A DNA stretch of 64,000 bases from Zhengitettix transpicula (GCA_037074705.1 CM073596.1:23286001-23350000), one strand, 5' to 3'; shown: positions 1-14,560, numbered from the stretch's first letter. Notes: generated by a model from the letters alone, not told the origin. Program-made: numbers and translations.

Positions 1-1570
1 CTTAAGGAAAAATCTCCAGGTCATCGGATAATAAAACTATTCTCATTCTGCACAGACGGGCTCGTGGAGAATAAAAGAATTAGCAGCACTAAAAATACTC
101 GTCTCTCCATGTAATTTTTTTATTGTTACCGTGAAACAATAAACATTAAAAGCTCCTTCGTTCTTCAGACTAAACTATCCAGCCGCGAGCTTTCAGCACA
201 ACAACGTTCGCCCCAATAACAAAGGGCCTTTTGCTTCGGTCTGCTCTCTGGGACACGACACTCAATTAATATATACGTATAACTGCAGCAGCTTCGGTTG
301 TACTTTACCTCATTATTATGTTTCAAACGTTCAGGGTCATCTGATGCACATTTAGAAAGTTTCAGTCTTCCACTTCGTTATGTTCTTAACCTTAACCACT
401 TACCATCGACCATAATTATAATAAACAACAGGGTTTATATTATAATCTACGTGCCAATGTGCTCAGCAGCAACACGTAACAATACACACAAAGGAAAAAG
501 TGTCTAATATCAGCTGTCTGTAGCGTCTGCTTGGTCTTAAATAAATATCAAATACAAGCCGAAACCCAAAATATATAATCGTGCCCTAATGTTTTAGGAT
601 TAGCTTAAAACTATTTTTTGTCCTGGTTTTACAATATTTATGGGTAGACGCAGGTACTAAATTAGGCACATAACTGTTCGAATTAATTTAATATACTCTG
701 TGATACTATTCGCTTTATAAATAAATAATTGAGGAAAAATAACGTAGACACAATACGAGACTTGATCCAGCACGTTACTCGGTAATTAATAAGTAAAAGG
801 AATTTTAAGCAAAGTCCAGTTTTTATATAAACTGGTCATCCTCTAATATCATTGGAAGTGGTTGATAACTAAATGAGTGATATCTAGCAAGGGTTTTAAT
901 ACCAGTTTGGTCATAAATCCCACTTGAAGTCGATGAGCCGTCAGACGTCTGTCGCTTTCCAACGTGTTACATAGCCCTATCGAGGAATTCCAGAAAGCTC
1001 ATTGTGATTTGCCCGCCCACCGCTCTTAATGGATTGGATTCCTTCATACGAAACGCCCTTAATGATATTAGAAGAGCCGCGGGCAATGCGTCTCCCCCGA
1101 CACACGATGCATCATCTTCGATGTTATTGCCTCTGTAAAATCACTCTGGCCTCCAGAAACAAGATTGTTTGTAACATTTTCAATGAATTTCAGGTTGTCG
1201 CGACGATATGTACGTCCCCATCCAAGGTATAAAATCAACCAAGATAAAATCAGCTAATCTATAGTTAAGTAGAAAACTCAGCATTGGAACAGATAATTCT
1301 GACAATAAATCACTTTAATTCTCACCACAGTTAAAAATCGAACAAATAGAAAACTTTCGGGTTAATCACGTGAAGTCGTTGCAAAACCGTACAATGTCTG
1401 GACATGAAAAACGCGTGACTAGTATATTTACATTGATAATGTCAAATTATGACTAAACAAAACATTATGACAATAAATAAATAAAATAATTATACTTTTT
1501 GTTTGATCTTCTACAGCTACATCATAATACTCACATTACTAAAATAATATAACTAAAATTGCAAATATTT
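1..1570. other. Intronic sequence without recognised feature
   Basis: This is mixed AT-rich single-copy-looking sequence. Short open frames occur, but none has a recognisable domain or splice context. The patch at about 930-1120 is GC-richer than its surroundings and has no identified role. Confidence 0.4.
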
Positions 1571-2172
1571 TGAGTAAATTTTTTATATCATTGACGTACA
1601 GCTGGATGGACTTGCTAAAATAATATTCAATCATTTGGCATTAAATTGGATTACAGCTCACAACTCGTGAATAAGTTTAATGTCAAATAAATATAAACTC
1701 AATTGGAAAATCCACATAACCAAGAAAATAAAACAAATTGATATTACACAAAAATAAATGTACTGGTTACTAGGACGCAAGTCACACCTCTCCATAGAAA
1801 ATAAATTACTACTATACAAAACCATAATTATACCAATATGGAGCTACGGGATAGAATTACGGGGATGTGCCAGTAAGACAAATAAATACTGCAATAATCC
1901 AAAGATGCCAGTCTAAATTATTAAGAGCCATCGTTAACGCCCCATGGTACATAACAAATGAACAAATACACAATGACTTAAAAATACCCACTGTTATCGA
2001 AACTGTCCATCACGAAAAGCTTAAATCACATTCAAATTTATTATTACAACCACTACTAGAAAATGACGTAACAAGAGGACTGAAAAGAAAATGGCCATCA
2101 CATCTGGAACCAAGATTTAGGAGTTCTCTTCGCTGGAGGGGATCTCATCATGCCATAATGTATAATATGTAA
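1570..2172 (+). pseudogene. Degraded non-LTR retrotransposon (Jockey-like) reverse transcriptase C-terminus
   Basis: The plus strand reads through the tail of a LINE reverse transcriptase in two frames. From about 1758 the frame gives YWLLGRKSHLSIENKLLLYK followed by a YGIEL-GCASKTN segment. The next frame continues from 1867 with AIIQRCQSKLLRAIVNAPWY and ends in a stop at 2172. The series 'LLGR..L....KLLLYK...P.W.YGI.LWGCAS......IQR.QSK.LR.I.NAPWY' is the standard signature of the post-catalytic RT region of Jockey and related elements. A frameshift lies near 1887 and a stop just before 1758, so the copy is dead. The catalytic YADD part is absent upstream, as in a 5'-truncated insertion. It lies antisense to the Musashi intron. 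Confidence 0.8.
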
Positions 2173-2227
2173 ATAACATGTTAAAGCACACATTACCTTA
2201 CAGATTAAAATGTAATCTGATTACTGA

Positions 2228-2254
2228 TAAATATAATATTATATATATATATAT
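2228..2254. repeat. Short (TA)n tract
   Basis: A simple TA dinucleotide run lies just after the LINE relic and may be part of its 3' tail region. It shows no sign of function. Confidence 0.6.
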
Positions 2255-5200
2255 GTATTCGTTTAAATTACAGTTAAATATTTTCTCTTTCATTATATAT
2301 ACTAAAGTTCATGATAAGTTTGTTGGAGATGTGCATACTAGTAGGATATTCCTACAGGGAATTTCATTTCCATGTATAATACTCTTAAAGGATTTTTTAA
2401 AAAAATAACTATTGTTTTCGGAATATTAGAATCGTCCCAAGTAGTTGTGAAAAACAAAGAATAAATCTGCAAAGGACACTGCAGGAATAAACGAAGAAAA
2501 GTTATGGTCCAGTAGTCAAGTGCAGAACAAGCAGAAACTTCCGCGCATATTCATAATATGAAAATATTCTAACCCAAAATGATACTAGGTCACAATTTGT
2601 TCAGTGAGTAAATCCAGTCTCGTGTGACTATATCGTTCTATTTGATAACCCATCTATAATATATTTAAAGACAAAATTAATTTAATGACATACTTTTTAT
2701 TATGTTTGTATAGAATGCGTAAGAAAGTTTTCAGATCACTGCTAACCTATGACTGAAGACGCAGAATAGTTCTTTAAATATAATGAAGTTTTAATTGTGA
2801 CTTAAAATACACTTGCGTATGTTACTCGAAACATGTTTATCAACTGGAAAAATTATCCACTCCATGACGGGGATGCTTCAGCTAAAACGGAATAATATGG
2901 TTGATATCTAACAACTAAATAAAAATACTTGTAAGACATTTCATAATTTCAATCTGTCATCATTTGTGCTTTAACTGCTGAAAGGTTAAGAAATTCTCTA
3001 TTTAAATAAAATAATTTTTATTATGCTTTCGACTATTTCATCTACATTAATCAATTCACGCTGGAGTACCTTCCAAAGAATAACTATTAAATTTTCATAG
3101 AAAGATCAATAATATGTTCCTTTCTCCCTGGTTTCTTTTTACGACACGCTATGCTGAGTCAATTGGGACAGTTGTAGTACTTGAAGCAAAGAATAATGTA
3201 TAATTCTCTTAATAAATGTCACGTGTTTCGATGAAGGTTGGTTCTCGCAGATATATGCAAGCCCCGTACCGTAGAAGCAGCTCTGTGATGGATGGGTCAT
3301 GTCTCTGACGGGGCTTTCCCCCCATTCTCTAATGAATATTAACAGGGCTTTGTGGACGCAATAAATATGAGTGGCAGTTTGCGTAGCTGATTTGAGGCCG
3401 TCTGAATCTGACAGGGTGACAATTGAAATCTACACAGAGTAAAGGGACTTTCTGAATGTCTCAATTGCGATTTCTCGGAAACTCTAGGAGAGTAGCTGAT
3501 ATCGTTCACATTAACAGCCCAGTTAATCTAGTAATCTGTAATACTAAAGTTGAGTTCCTCTTTTTCAATCACCCAATTTAATGCACAGAAATATTTTCCG
3601 ATTTTTTTAAAATTAATTGACATTTAATCTGCTAAATCAGGAAAATGAAGGAAAATAGTTACTTACAAAATTTAAAAAATAAAAACAATTGAGGGATTGT
3701 CCACTGGGACTAATTCTTTCAATGCGTGTTCTTATATTCAGACCAAGATGTAAAAAAAAGACCCAGTCCGGTGGTTCTGAATGGAAATTTTCAGATATAA
3801 ATTATAAATATAAAACATTTATGCAATGGATAGAAATTGTTTGATCAGGTAGCACAGCAACAGTAATTGTTTTTAAGTTTTGTATACTCTTTATTATTTT
3901 GTTTTACAATGGTGACGATTGAATTATCTTTCGTTTCCTTGATTACGACGCTCTAAATTGTCGATCAATCAATATATAAATTTATAATCGATTTATTTCA
4001 CTCCGTTACAGCTTCTGTAATCAATGTTAAGATGAACACTTCTCAAATTTCAATTATTCTTCATGTCACCAGCCAACTAGAATCCAACGTCCCTGTATTA
4101 TTTACAGGCAAACAGAAAAGTTGTGACCGACTCCGCCAAGCTTCTATGTACTTCATATGTATTTCACTCCAGTGACAACTTTAATGGGTGGGCTTAACAG
4201 AATATATACAAAATAATAATTACAATACAGAAGTGTTACATCCTGTAGCACAAAATTGGATAAATAGTGATATTCGGCGAATTGGAGCTTTATAATATTT
4301 CAGATAGGAAGCGTGGTTCCGCAACGAGAATATTTTAGAGTGTGACCTCCATTCAGCGGGCTTCTCCGGTTCCCACGGCGATACCTTCGGGATCGATGTT
4401 GGCCATGAACACGACAGACTGCTACATTTCCCCCAAAGCGTCTATGTAAATAACGTGTCGACTAATTGAAAATACAGGGCACCCAACTTCTCTTTTTTCG
4501 CCACCGTTTCGAGTCTGTTATCCGCGTGGGTGTGAGTCTCTAGAATTCCCAACATTTTCGCACGCCTGCTGCGAACAAGAGTCCCTTGTCTCCAGCTACA
4601 CCGCAATCCCATCTGCATTTGAATTCAAGAAACGTTGTGTCGGCATTTGCGGACAACTCCAGGCGTTGGCGCTGCTAAGAGAACCCCCTCCCCTTTAAAT
4701 TGAGTTTTTATATCTTGTGTTTCCCGACAGGTTCTCTTGCTGATTAATTCACTAGACTGGGTAACTATAGGCTTGGTAGTCGACGTTACAGAATATAATG
4801 TTAAATGTTCTCCAAATTAATAAGTTTTGCAGTAATATTACACTTATTTATATTGGCCTACACAGTATACAGTGTTGGAACAACTATTTACACACAGTTC
4901 ATAACCAATTACATTGACTATCTGAAGCTTCTGAAGTGGCAACTGAAGTCTCCGTTTCTACTACTCAATAATAGCAAAAAACGATCGACATTCTCGCTCG
5001 CTACGAATGCATATATCTTCCATTGAGCACAATTCTGTAGTATATCTAAATTTCTGTCCGTTAATTTTCCCAATGACGAACTTTAAAATTAGAAAGAACC
5101 ATCACTGGCCTTTAGTGACCCGTGTCTTTGCCTCGCTTCACTGAGGTAAATGCAAGATTGCGGAACGTTTGCTACCACGTACGCTCGGGTCCATCACTCC

Positions 5201-5395
5201 ATCAAACCGCAGAAGGCACAGGAAAACACTGCTGTATAAACTACACGATGAAAAAGGCGATTCCCCAAATTTTCCGAAAGTAATAAGGATCTTCCTAAAA
5301 TCAGTCTCAGGGTGTGTATATATAAAGTAAAATATGTATTGTTATAAATTAAGTAAATTAACATTGATTTCACTTTATTGCGCTACATGAGGTTA
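2255..5395. other. Intronic sequence, no gene seen
   Basis: Single-copy-looking AT-rich intron. Two stretches are clearly richer in GC and CpG than the rest (about 3235-3420 and 4310-4700). Neither holds a coding frame with recognisable domains. Either could be a conserved noncoding element of the Musashi locus, but nothing in the sequence proves it. Confidence 0.35.
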
Positions 5396-7797
5396 TGAGG
5401 AAAATCCAAAGTTCATGAAATATGAGGTTACTATCGGGCCAAGATTTGTTAAACAGACTTTACTGTTTTCAACTATCAGAATTGTATGTGCGGCTTCGTA
5501 TATCATATTCAGTGGATGCACATTTGAAGTGTTAATACGAGTTCGAAGCCTGATAAAAAGGGCAAACAGAATAAATCAAGACAACCTGGATTGATGATTC
5601 TCGAGCTCATTTTTACCTCATTGTTTCGGACAAATATTCCACCATAATATGTTGTAGTCTTTAAAGGGCAAATATTGAAGTATGACTGCTTAGTATAATC
5701 TCAACCTGTGTGTTTGATGAGTATTAAATCATCTAAATAAAATAACAATAATATAATGGTGGTTGTATCAGTATTTATTTCACAGCCGTTTTTAGGTAAG
5801 GTTATAAATATGTTTTATCTCAAATAGTTTTGTTATAAACATGGAAGATATTCTATTATTTTATTATAAATTATTATCTGGGCTACAGCTTTTTCGGATA
5901 GTGTCAGATAAGGTACCAAATAAAAAGTCGTCAGATTCACTGAACTTGCAAAAAATGATGATCAAGGACTGGAAACATTTCTTATTATCGTGCTGTAAAT
6001 TACATCACTGATTTGCTTAGGATCCCAATGTCATATATATTATACATATATATTTATTGCATGGGAACATTATGCATGTGTGTGTGTGTGTTTGAGAGTT
6101 AAATTTTCTAAAAGAAAACTTTTACAACTGCATAATTCATGTTACAGTCGGTTGAGCTTCATTCCTTGAGTTGCCTTGAAGTTTATATAAGCCCTAACTG
6201 CATTCAATCAGGGTCGAACCAAATAACAGGGCTAGCGCTAGAACAATGGGAGTGGCTCTATCATTCACGAGACAGTAGACCAGACAGACGTCTGGCCAAG
6301 CGCTCATTGTTCTCGGGGGAATTTGGACACTGTGTCAGTATTCCAACCATGTTAACGAGTGTTTCTGAGTCCGAACACTATTCTGGATAAAGGTGATCAC
6401 ATTTAATCGAGGTCAGGAAAACTTCAGTTTTCTGGAGGCGTTTGTTAGTGATGGTAATGGTGTTATTCGAGAAGTTGGTGTGGCGATATTGGATATAGTG
6501 ATTATAATAATTATTATTATTATTAATATACTTCCAGAACAAAAGAAACATTCCTCAGTACTACCTGAAGTAAAGGGAGAGCGGTTCCAAGGTGGTTTAT
6601 CTAGCAAGGTTTTTGTGGATTTATGCAATATACAAAAGTGCACTTCTTTCTGGGTGTACATTACAATTTTCACAGTTATTATTATTCACTTGTATGCTTA
6701 ACGCAAAAAACCGCGACCTTATTCACACACATTCAGCACTATATTAAACGGATAATTTTTCATAACTGTATATGATTATTGCGTATGCTGTCGTAAAACA
6801 GCAGGCCCTACATAAAAAGAACCTATACAAATATTCCTATTAATTTATCATTTACTGACGTCTGAAGTAGCTCCTTCTTGGGCTATGAATACTGATCCCA
6901 ATATTTTTCATCTATTGTTCTTAATACCTCTTATTTTATTAGCCACTACTTGTTACAACACATTTCAAAGCTTTCAGAATTTTTATTAATTTTGTCTGTC
7001 CATGTTTCAGATCAGTATATGGCCATAGTTCAAAGTTTAAGTCACCCTACAAGGCTAAGTTTGCTTAATAGCTATGTTTTTAAATTCAAATTTTCTTTCT
7101 TTTAACATAACGAAGTAAAGTTTTAAAGGGTACACATGTTACGGAGTACAACAAATGAAGCAAGTCTAATTTCATAATGTTTATCGTAGCATTAAACCAT
7201 CCATAGATAAAGACTTGTGGCTAAATATAATGAGTTGTTGATTCAAATCTCGCGATCTCAACTAAAAAATACTTCATTTTTGCAAGTTTAGTGAATCTGA
7301 CGACTTTTTATTTTGTACCTTCTCTGACAATAGCCGAAAAAGCTGATCCCCGATAATAAAATGTAATACAATTTTAGAATATCTTCCATATTCATAACAA
7401 AAAAAAAAATTTTTTTTAGGGCAACAGGCTACATGAGGGTGATCCACATTGGGCAACTCCCCTTTAATAGCATAGGAAGGGACCCAACACACAGGTTGAG
7501 ATTATACTAATCAGTCATACTTCAATATTTGTCCTTTAAAGACTACAACATATTATGGTGGAATATTTGTCCGAAACAATGAGGTAAAAATGAGCTCGAG
7601 AATCATCAATCCATGCTGTCTTGATTTATTCAGTTTGTTCTTTTTATCAGGCTTCGAACTCGTATTAATACTTAAAATGTGCATCCACTGCATATGATAT
7701 ACAAACCATACTGATCGTTGAAAACAGTAAAGTCTGTTTAACAAATCTTGGCCCGATAGTAACTCCATATTTCATGAAGTTTGGATGTTTGCCTTGG
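5396..7797. mobile_element. Long inverted repeat element, arms of about 550 bp around a 1.3 kb centre
   Basis: The left arm (about 5396-5962) reappears as its reverse complement at about 7268-7797. Examples are the 'ACTATCGGGCCAAGATTTG' segment at 5431 and its complement near 7755, and the 'AAAAAGTCGTCAGATTCACT' segment at 5922 with its complement near 7290. The arms differ by scattered substitutions. The right arm carries an extra short interspersed repeat at 7411-7492 that replaces sequence present in the left arm. The centre contains TA and GT runs and no transposase-like frame. This fits a non-autonomous foldback or long-TIR DNA transposon, or an old inverted duplication. I saw no clear target-site duplication. 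Confidence 0.75.
7411..7492 (-). repeat. Short interspersed repeat, family X, nested in the inverted repeat arm
   Basis: It begins with a T-run and reads ACAGGCTACATGAGGGTGAT, then a GGCAACTCCCCTTTAATAG segment, closely matching copies at 14561 and 41144. The T-run on the plus strand means the element ends in poly(A) on the minus strand, so minus is taken as its sense strand. It interrupts the right arm of the 5396-7797 inverted repeat, so it is younger than that duplication. Confidence 0.75.
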
Positions 7798-9999
7798 AGC
7801 AGAGTCATTAATTCGAATATCGATTAAACTCTTCCCAGAGATACCATTATTAATGGTGCTTTTGTTCCAGGCGCAAAATAATATCAGCGAGATAGATTTA
7901 TTGTAATTTGTAATCGTAAGGACTGGAACAGGATGCTGGAAAACAGGTTGACTCCAGTTGATATGGGGCATGCTGCCAAAAACGCCCCGAACGTTTACTT
8001 TCGCTTAGTCAGCATATGTGAAGCGTGACTTAAATATCTAAATTAAAATGCAAGATCCAACTATAGTTGAACCGCCGGCTCCGTTTTACACTTGTGCATT
8101 CTTCAAAATATATTATCCCTCATATACCTTATGAACGAACTTCCGAAATGACTCATGAACGACTAAGAACACCATATTCCTAGACACCGTCTATTTGTAT
8201 CCATATTTCAGGGTCCAGCATCCCTTACTTAAGCGTTCACTCCACTTGTATATGTACTGACGAGTCATATTTCTCCATTCTCCTCCATATTGGGGTTGCT
8301 TTCAACAAGTTATTTCCGTGTCTTGTGTCATTTTTATTAGATTGTCAAACATATTCCCTTAGTCTCTTACAATCTCATTGGTTTCGGATTAAAGCTATTT
8401 TATCCACCTACTCGTTGCATCAGATTATCAACGATAATATTTTATTTAATTGGTGGGAATAAGCCAGGGTTTTCTATGCTGTAGTGGTCAGCGTCATTTC
8501 AGTATATGTTCTGAGAACTTCGTGTCGACTCGTTTTTACGAAGTCCTCACGATAGAATTAGCTGAAGGTTGTAATACGTAACAAAACCATATGGAGTTTT
8601 TCATGTATCTTTCTTGTGTGGTGTGATCGTATCCCCCATCATAATTTGCTTTAACACCAGCATATAGAAAGTGCGCACCAACGGAAAAGAATTTGCTCGC
8701 GTAAACAGTGCTATACGCCAGGTAGCGGAAGGGACCGTATTTTTTTGTCTTGACGCGGCGGGTGGAATCTGGGCAGTGAATGGTCATCCAAGATGTTAAG
8801 AACCCACGGTCGCTCAGAGGACGGCAAAGACTGTTTATCTAAAAAAGGAACGGGACGGACGGAGAGGCAAGTTTGCGACTGATAGAGCCTTGCGGACAAC
8901 AACTGGCTGCCCACGGAGGTTTCTGGATACCTGCAGAAAATGAAGTGACGCTGCCCACTATTTTCCGGAAGCCACCGGCACATGTGCGTGAGCAAATCCC
9001 GCGATTAGCTTTCTATTACATTTCTTTAAAAAGATTACAACTGCCATTTCAATTTTTAGTTTGTTCCATTTACACCCCGAGATGTTAAAATTTTAAATGT
9101 GCGCACTTTCTATATGTCTGGTTGAAAGGCGCAATATTTGGCATAAAATAAAATAAATGTACCAGAGTAAAATTATTAATAAATTAAAATTTACATAAAT
9201 GGAAACAAGGAGTCTCGGTAACCAACCTTACCGCACTTGCATTCAGCGAGTTTGCACATCTCGTGAAAGATGAAAAGGTTCTGTAATTATTTAGAAAGGA
9301 AATTCGCTAATTTATTTAAAGAAAGGGTAAATCAACGGAGCCTTTGTCTCGGTAATTCGTTGTATTTAAATCTATATTCCTCCTATATATGGTTAAATAT
9401 TTAAACTAAAAAGTTGTGGCACTCATTTCCATATCTATGTATGAGACAATCTAAGTACTTCATGCACGCCACATCCCATTTGTAAGGTATTATTATTATA
9501 TTCTCCAGTTTACGTACATAGAACGGTACTAATTTACCGAATTTATTGTGATGCTTAACATAGGTTAAATGAAAATTATTGCTAAAAAAACTTACTTAAG
9601 TTATGGCCTAAAATTTTCCTTATTTCTACCGAATTTTGAATCACAAAGCCATATGGGAAACTACTGAAAAGGGGTAAATACTGAAATGGTAAACTAATTC
9701 CCTGTTTACCCTTAGAATGGAATTTGGGAACCAGGAACCAAACGTCTTGCTTAGAAATTAAGGTAGATACCACGGTATTTCTAACGTTACGTGTTTAAAG
9801 AGGACATCCCTGAAGCTCGACGCGTGCAGATAGAAGGATACATCCACAAGTAGCTCGAACGAACCCTTTCGCTATTGACGCGTAAGGCGATATCCGAGTT
9901 TCCATGACCCAGGATTCGATCTGTCACCGTGACCTTGAACTCTCTTTATCCAGTTTGCCTCGGGATTACGTGGCTGAGTTTTTTTTTGAGGGGGAGGAC

Positions 10000-10000
<1 letters not shown>
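7798..10000. other. Intronic sequence with one GC-rich patch
   Basis: Most is AT-rich intron. At 8700-9000 there is a CpG-rich patch open on both strands; the minus-strand frame 8711-8995 encodes 94 residues with no domain I recognise. It lacks obvious splice sites that would make it an exon, and could be an old repeat or a conserved noncoding block. Confidence 0.35.
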
Positions 10001-10002
<2 letters not shown>

Positions 10003-10058
<56 letters not shown>

Positions 10059-10074
10059 TATATAATATATATAA
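10003..10074. repeat. (TA)n microsatellite
   Basis: About 70 bp of nearly pure TA dinucleotides with a short CA interruption. It yields artificial Ile/Tyr-rich frames on both strands. Confidence 0.95.
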
Positions 10075-13000
10075 GTATTGCGCTACATCTTGGGACCACG
10101 CCCTCGCACGTGGTTAGCGGACCGTACGGCGGGTTTGCTATTGATTTCTGCGTTGCGGGGGTGGGAGTTGGGGAAGGCGACGTCATAGCACGGGCATCGG
10201 AATGCCAAACATTCCCCCACCTACACGTGTCCGTCAACAAAGACCCCTTCCTCTCCCTGTCCATACCGGACATCTAGTCGGTCATGCTGGCCATCCGCGC
10301 CAGGCCTGCTGCAGGATTCCGTTCCTCTGACCTGCTTAAGATGTATTATAAATTATTTAAAATTTTCCTGGAATAAACGGAATTGGTCAAGCTTCAATTC
10401 ACCTCTTAGAGTTTTCAAAAAACTCGGTTATTAATATTATTTGCATTTCTTAAAAGTGATATTCCGACAAATCCTGCTCTGCATAAAACTAACTCTCTTC
10501 CTTCGCTGAAGGATATGAAAAGTGAGACAAATGCATTTGTATCTCGGTTGGAACTTAAATATTTTCATAGATTAATTTAATCTGGTAAAACATTATTAAT
10601 AGCATAAGGGCAAGAACCAAAAGAAATAGTAATTCATAATACACGAGTAATTGAAAAGTCGAGTCCACACTAATATAAAAAGTAGTTTATGGAGACGGAG
10701 AAAAACGAAAGGTATAAGTATAGAGCTTAATAAACTCGTGAAAGTTTCTATAAACTGATGGGAAATTGCAAGAAGTTTAAACCTTTTCTATAAACAGGAG
10801 ATAACACAGGTCAGTGTCCGGAAGTCGATATAGAACTACTGAAAATATTAGTTTAGTATGTAAACTCATTCTTCAAGAAATTAAAATAAATTTCTGATTC
10901 TTGTTGTCTTTATCAATGAATAGTTTATAATATAGAAAAATGTACTAGATTTTTCATTTCACACTTTCAATGCTTGTCCAGTTTGCTATAGCATCGCTAT
11001 CAAATCCTTTCAGGCGGCAAAAACACAATAAAACATAATCGCCAACGACCGCGGCTGCCACACAAAAATATAGTAAATAGATACGCAACAGCAAATGCAT
11101 TTTATATATATATTTATATAATACAATATAATATTATCACACCACTTGCATGTCACACATTTATCGAAATAAAGTGATGGACTCGCTACGAAGTTCTGTT
11201 ACTCGTGTTTAATAATAACACGATTCTAATGGCTTGATACAAATATTCTAAAATCGAAATCTTAAGTCTCCACAAAGAACGTCTAAACAAAGAGATGAAT
11301 GAAATTGATCTGTCAAAGTTTATTATTTTTGACTTATCTAATTATTTTTCTACTGCTTTTAAATAAGGCGGATGTGTGCTAAGTCCATTGATAAGATATT
11401 GATATTGACGTAAATCTTCCTTGATCTCGTAACGATGATCAACGCTTAGATTATGCTTAGCCTCACAATTGAAATAATTACTCTACGTTTGGAACAATAT
11501 TTTCCAACAAAATTACATTGAAATATTTTGGGATTCCAGAGTTCCATCCACAACTGAATCATCTATTAGAACAGGGCTGTCAGGCGTCTCTTCGTCGCCT
11601 TGCCAGTTGTCGAAGGCCAGGTAGTTAAATATTGACTCAAGTCACTGGTCCTACTACGAAATCTCTTCACACGGAATCGTAAATGATGCGTTTTAGTGTG
11701 TTGCATGCCTGTTAACTTCCAAACAAAGCAGCCCGTCCCTCTTGGGACCCCAGCCGAAACCCAGTCAATGTAGATTCCATTAATCCCATTTCAGCGGGAT
11801 TGGACTGTCCATCGAACTCAGGTTGCTATAGCGTTTGCATTGATCCACTTGTACGTAACAATGGGCCACGGAATTAAGACCAGAGAACAGGGTCACGCTA
11901 TTATTCAAAGGGCAAAAGATAAATAATTATTAAAAAGACTGGGGAACAGACTAGCAATTGAATGTAAAGGCCGAAACAGCGATTCGTGAAATGAATTTAG
12001 TAATAAAATTCTGAAGAGTGCAGTCCTGAGATAAACCGATCATTTCAGTTTGATTATGAGTTTAGATTTCAATATTCATTAATTAATACACGGCAAAATG
12101 TCCAATTGAACTGAGTCCAATGAAAAATAATCTGTTACAGAGTTGTTCTATTACAGCAACCTCAAATTATTATAAAATTTTGAGTAAAATTAAATGAAAA
12201 TGATTCAAAATGGGACAGGTAAATAAAAAGCAACAGAGAGGAATCAGGCAGTTCAGATTAAAACGCCGAACATTAGAAATAAATAATTCAATATTTTCTG
12301 AAATAAGAGCCTTTATAGTTGTTATAACTTTGTCTCAACTTTCGGCCACGAAAATAGTAGAAAATGTACCCATAATGCAATCTGTGTAATCTGGTTCATT
12401 TCCGAGAACTGTCTGAAACGTTCATAAATTACTTAAGTAATATACATCATGATGGAGACCAATGTTTTATTGTCGACTAATCGATCTGCACAAGAGTCGT
12501 TTGTTGGGGTTAAGTTCTCTGTGGACGGTAGTGTTTGTAGTCCGAAAGACAACAAAGCATCGTCCGTGGAGTAATGACGGTCGGTCGTTGACCGGAGAAG
12601 AGCGCACGCAACCGTTGCCAAATAAAGCCTGCCTCTCACTCCATCAAGGGGAAGCTCTACTCTCCACCAGTGACATTTCATTCCGGTTCTTTCCTTAAGC
12701 TCTTCAAGCTAGTGTTGTAATCCAACCCTTACTTCTTACAAACTCATTCTGTCACAGATTTTACGACGATGTCTTCGCTCACATTGAACGGCGTTTAAGC
12801 CACTGTAAGCCACTTTTATTTACAGATTCTTGGGTACAGGCACATATTCTTGAAGATACAGTTCAGCAACCTCAATCAATTTTACATAGCTATCAACAGA
12901 AATTGGTTGCGGGGAAGTACAGTATCAAAAGTTTTCTTAATAAAACACCTTACATCAAAAGCAACGCTATCAGAGTCTTTTCAATTCCAAAGTTTTCGAG

Positions 13001-14560
13001 TTCGAATTCCGCCATGGGTAACCATTTTTGTAAGAATATTTCTATCTTTCAGGATCATCAACGAGACCAAGCACAGAACTTCCGCGTTCGGAAAGTCGAG
13101 CAACATATTTTGTTCATCTCATTAAAACTATATTCAGGGCAGAACTGAATTTCTAAAAAATTATAATATTCATTTCTAGTTAAATTCGCCACAACCCCAC
13201 TGAGTCAGTTGTCTTCCAGACGATCTACGACCTAAATTAATTCTATTAACGTCTGTTATTCTGTCCGCTTGGATTCACACACCTTCATAAGTCACGACTC
13301 CGCCGGTCCCATGCGAAATTTACATAATTCTCTACCAACTGTTACTGTGTAGTGCAGGGTAATGAATAACCGTGCGCACATCTAGAAAAATCTCTTTTTT
13401 TTTCATTAATTACTAAAATCTGAAATGTTCATAGAAATGTCTACATTTTCAAAAAGTGAGAAAAAATACAGTTTGGAAACGGAGCATTCACACTGGAAAT
13501 ATCTCTCTAGGGCTAGGTCGAGTTGAGTAAATTAACGTCAATTTTGAGTAATGTGACTCCCATTCTCTTATTCTGGTATATATTTCCCCTTTGTCTACCT
13601 TACTTTTCTCCATACCCGATAAACGTCTCCACAAGAAAATCTAAATCTATTCGAGTTAAAGATAGCGACTGGAAACGAAAAAGTAAAATATTTGAAGACA
13701 TGGAAGGGCTGTAATAATTATGTTGATTTTATCGTCATATGTTTTAGAGCAGAATCATCGATTTGGAAAATAAGACATAATAATTTATTAATAGCATGCT
13801 GAAGTAGCATTGTAGTGAAAAATACAATTAAGCACTGAATTGAGGTTGTGTGTCATTTGCGCACAGTTTCCTTTGAAAAAAACAGTCCAATATGTGGACA
13901 CCACAAAATATAAAGATTTTTCTAAAATTCTTGGACACACTATTACGGTCAAAGGGAATTTGCCTGCTATCGGTTGTTGACTCTTCAACGGGGCATGAAA
14001 GACAAGGTCACTGAATTTACTGTCTTTCTGCTTTGAAACTGATCATATACTGGATGATAGTCAATGCATGTAGCTAGTGTGTTTAGCAAATGTATTTAGT
14101 TAAATATATTTGGATATGAATTTTAATCAGACAACAAAAAGAAAATCTGGTGTTATGCACAAAAGAAGATATGGAAATAATAAAGAAGGTTCCATACGCG
14201 AGCTTGTGCAGAGATTGTGCAGAAAGCAGTGTTCCTATGGATAACTCAGATATTTAATGACGAATCGCAACCTTTACAAAACCAGGGGTATGAGATATCA
14301 CTATAAAGTCCCAAACCAATCCGACGATATAGTTTTATGTGAGGAATCATTGGAAAATATCTGAGCAGTTTTTCTATCGTTGATGCCGTCATTTCAGATT
14401 TAGTCCTACTATTGATTTTCACTGGTTCAAAGGGAAAAGTGTTTAAAAACAAACGTATTTTTTTGTGAATAGGTTTTTTAAAAGCTGCAGCAAAAAATTT
14501 TCCACAAATATATACTGTCCGTGTAGAATTAAGAAGCACACAATGTGAATCGAATATTAT
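10075..14560. other. Intronic sequence, no recognised gene
   Basis: AT-rich intron with GC-richer segments at about 10085-10330 (including the run GGGGGTGGGAGTTGGGG at 10157-10173), 11570-11850 and 12430-12800. The last has an 82-residue minus frame and overlapping plus frames with no recognisable domain, and looks more like repeat or LTR-type sequence than an exon. No tRNA or other RNA gene seen. Confidence 0.35.

Noticed and set aside
9872..10273. 133-codon minus frame
   Set aside because: The middle is (TA)n translation and the rest shows no domain or splice context.
12433..12698. Overlapping 78-82-codon frames, considered as an exon or LTR
   Set aside because: No domain, no paired LTR and no convincing splice sites; left as unassigned intron.
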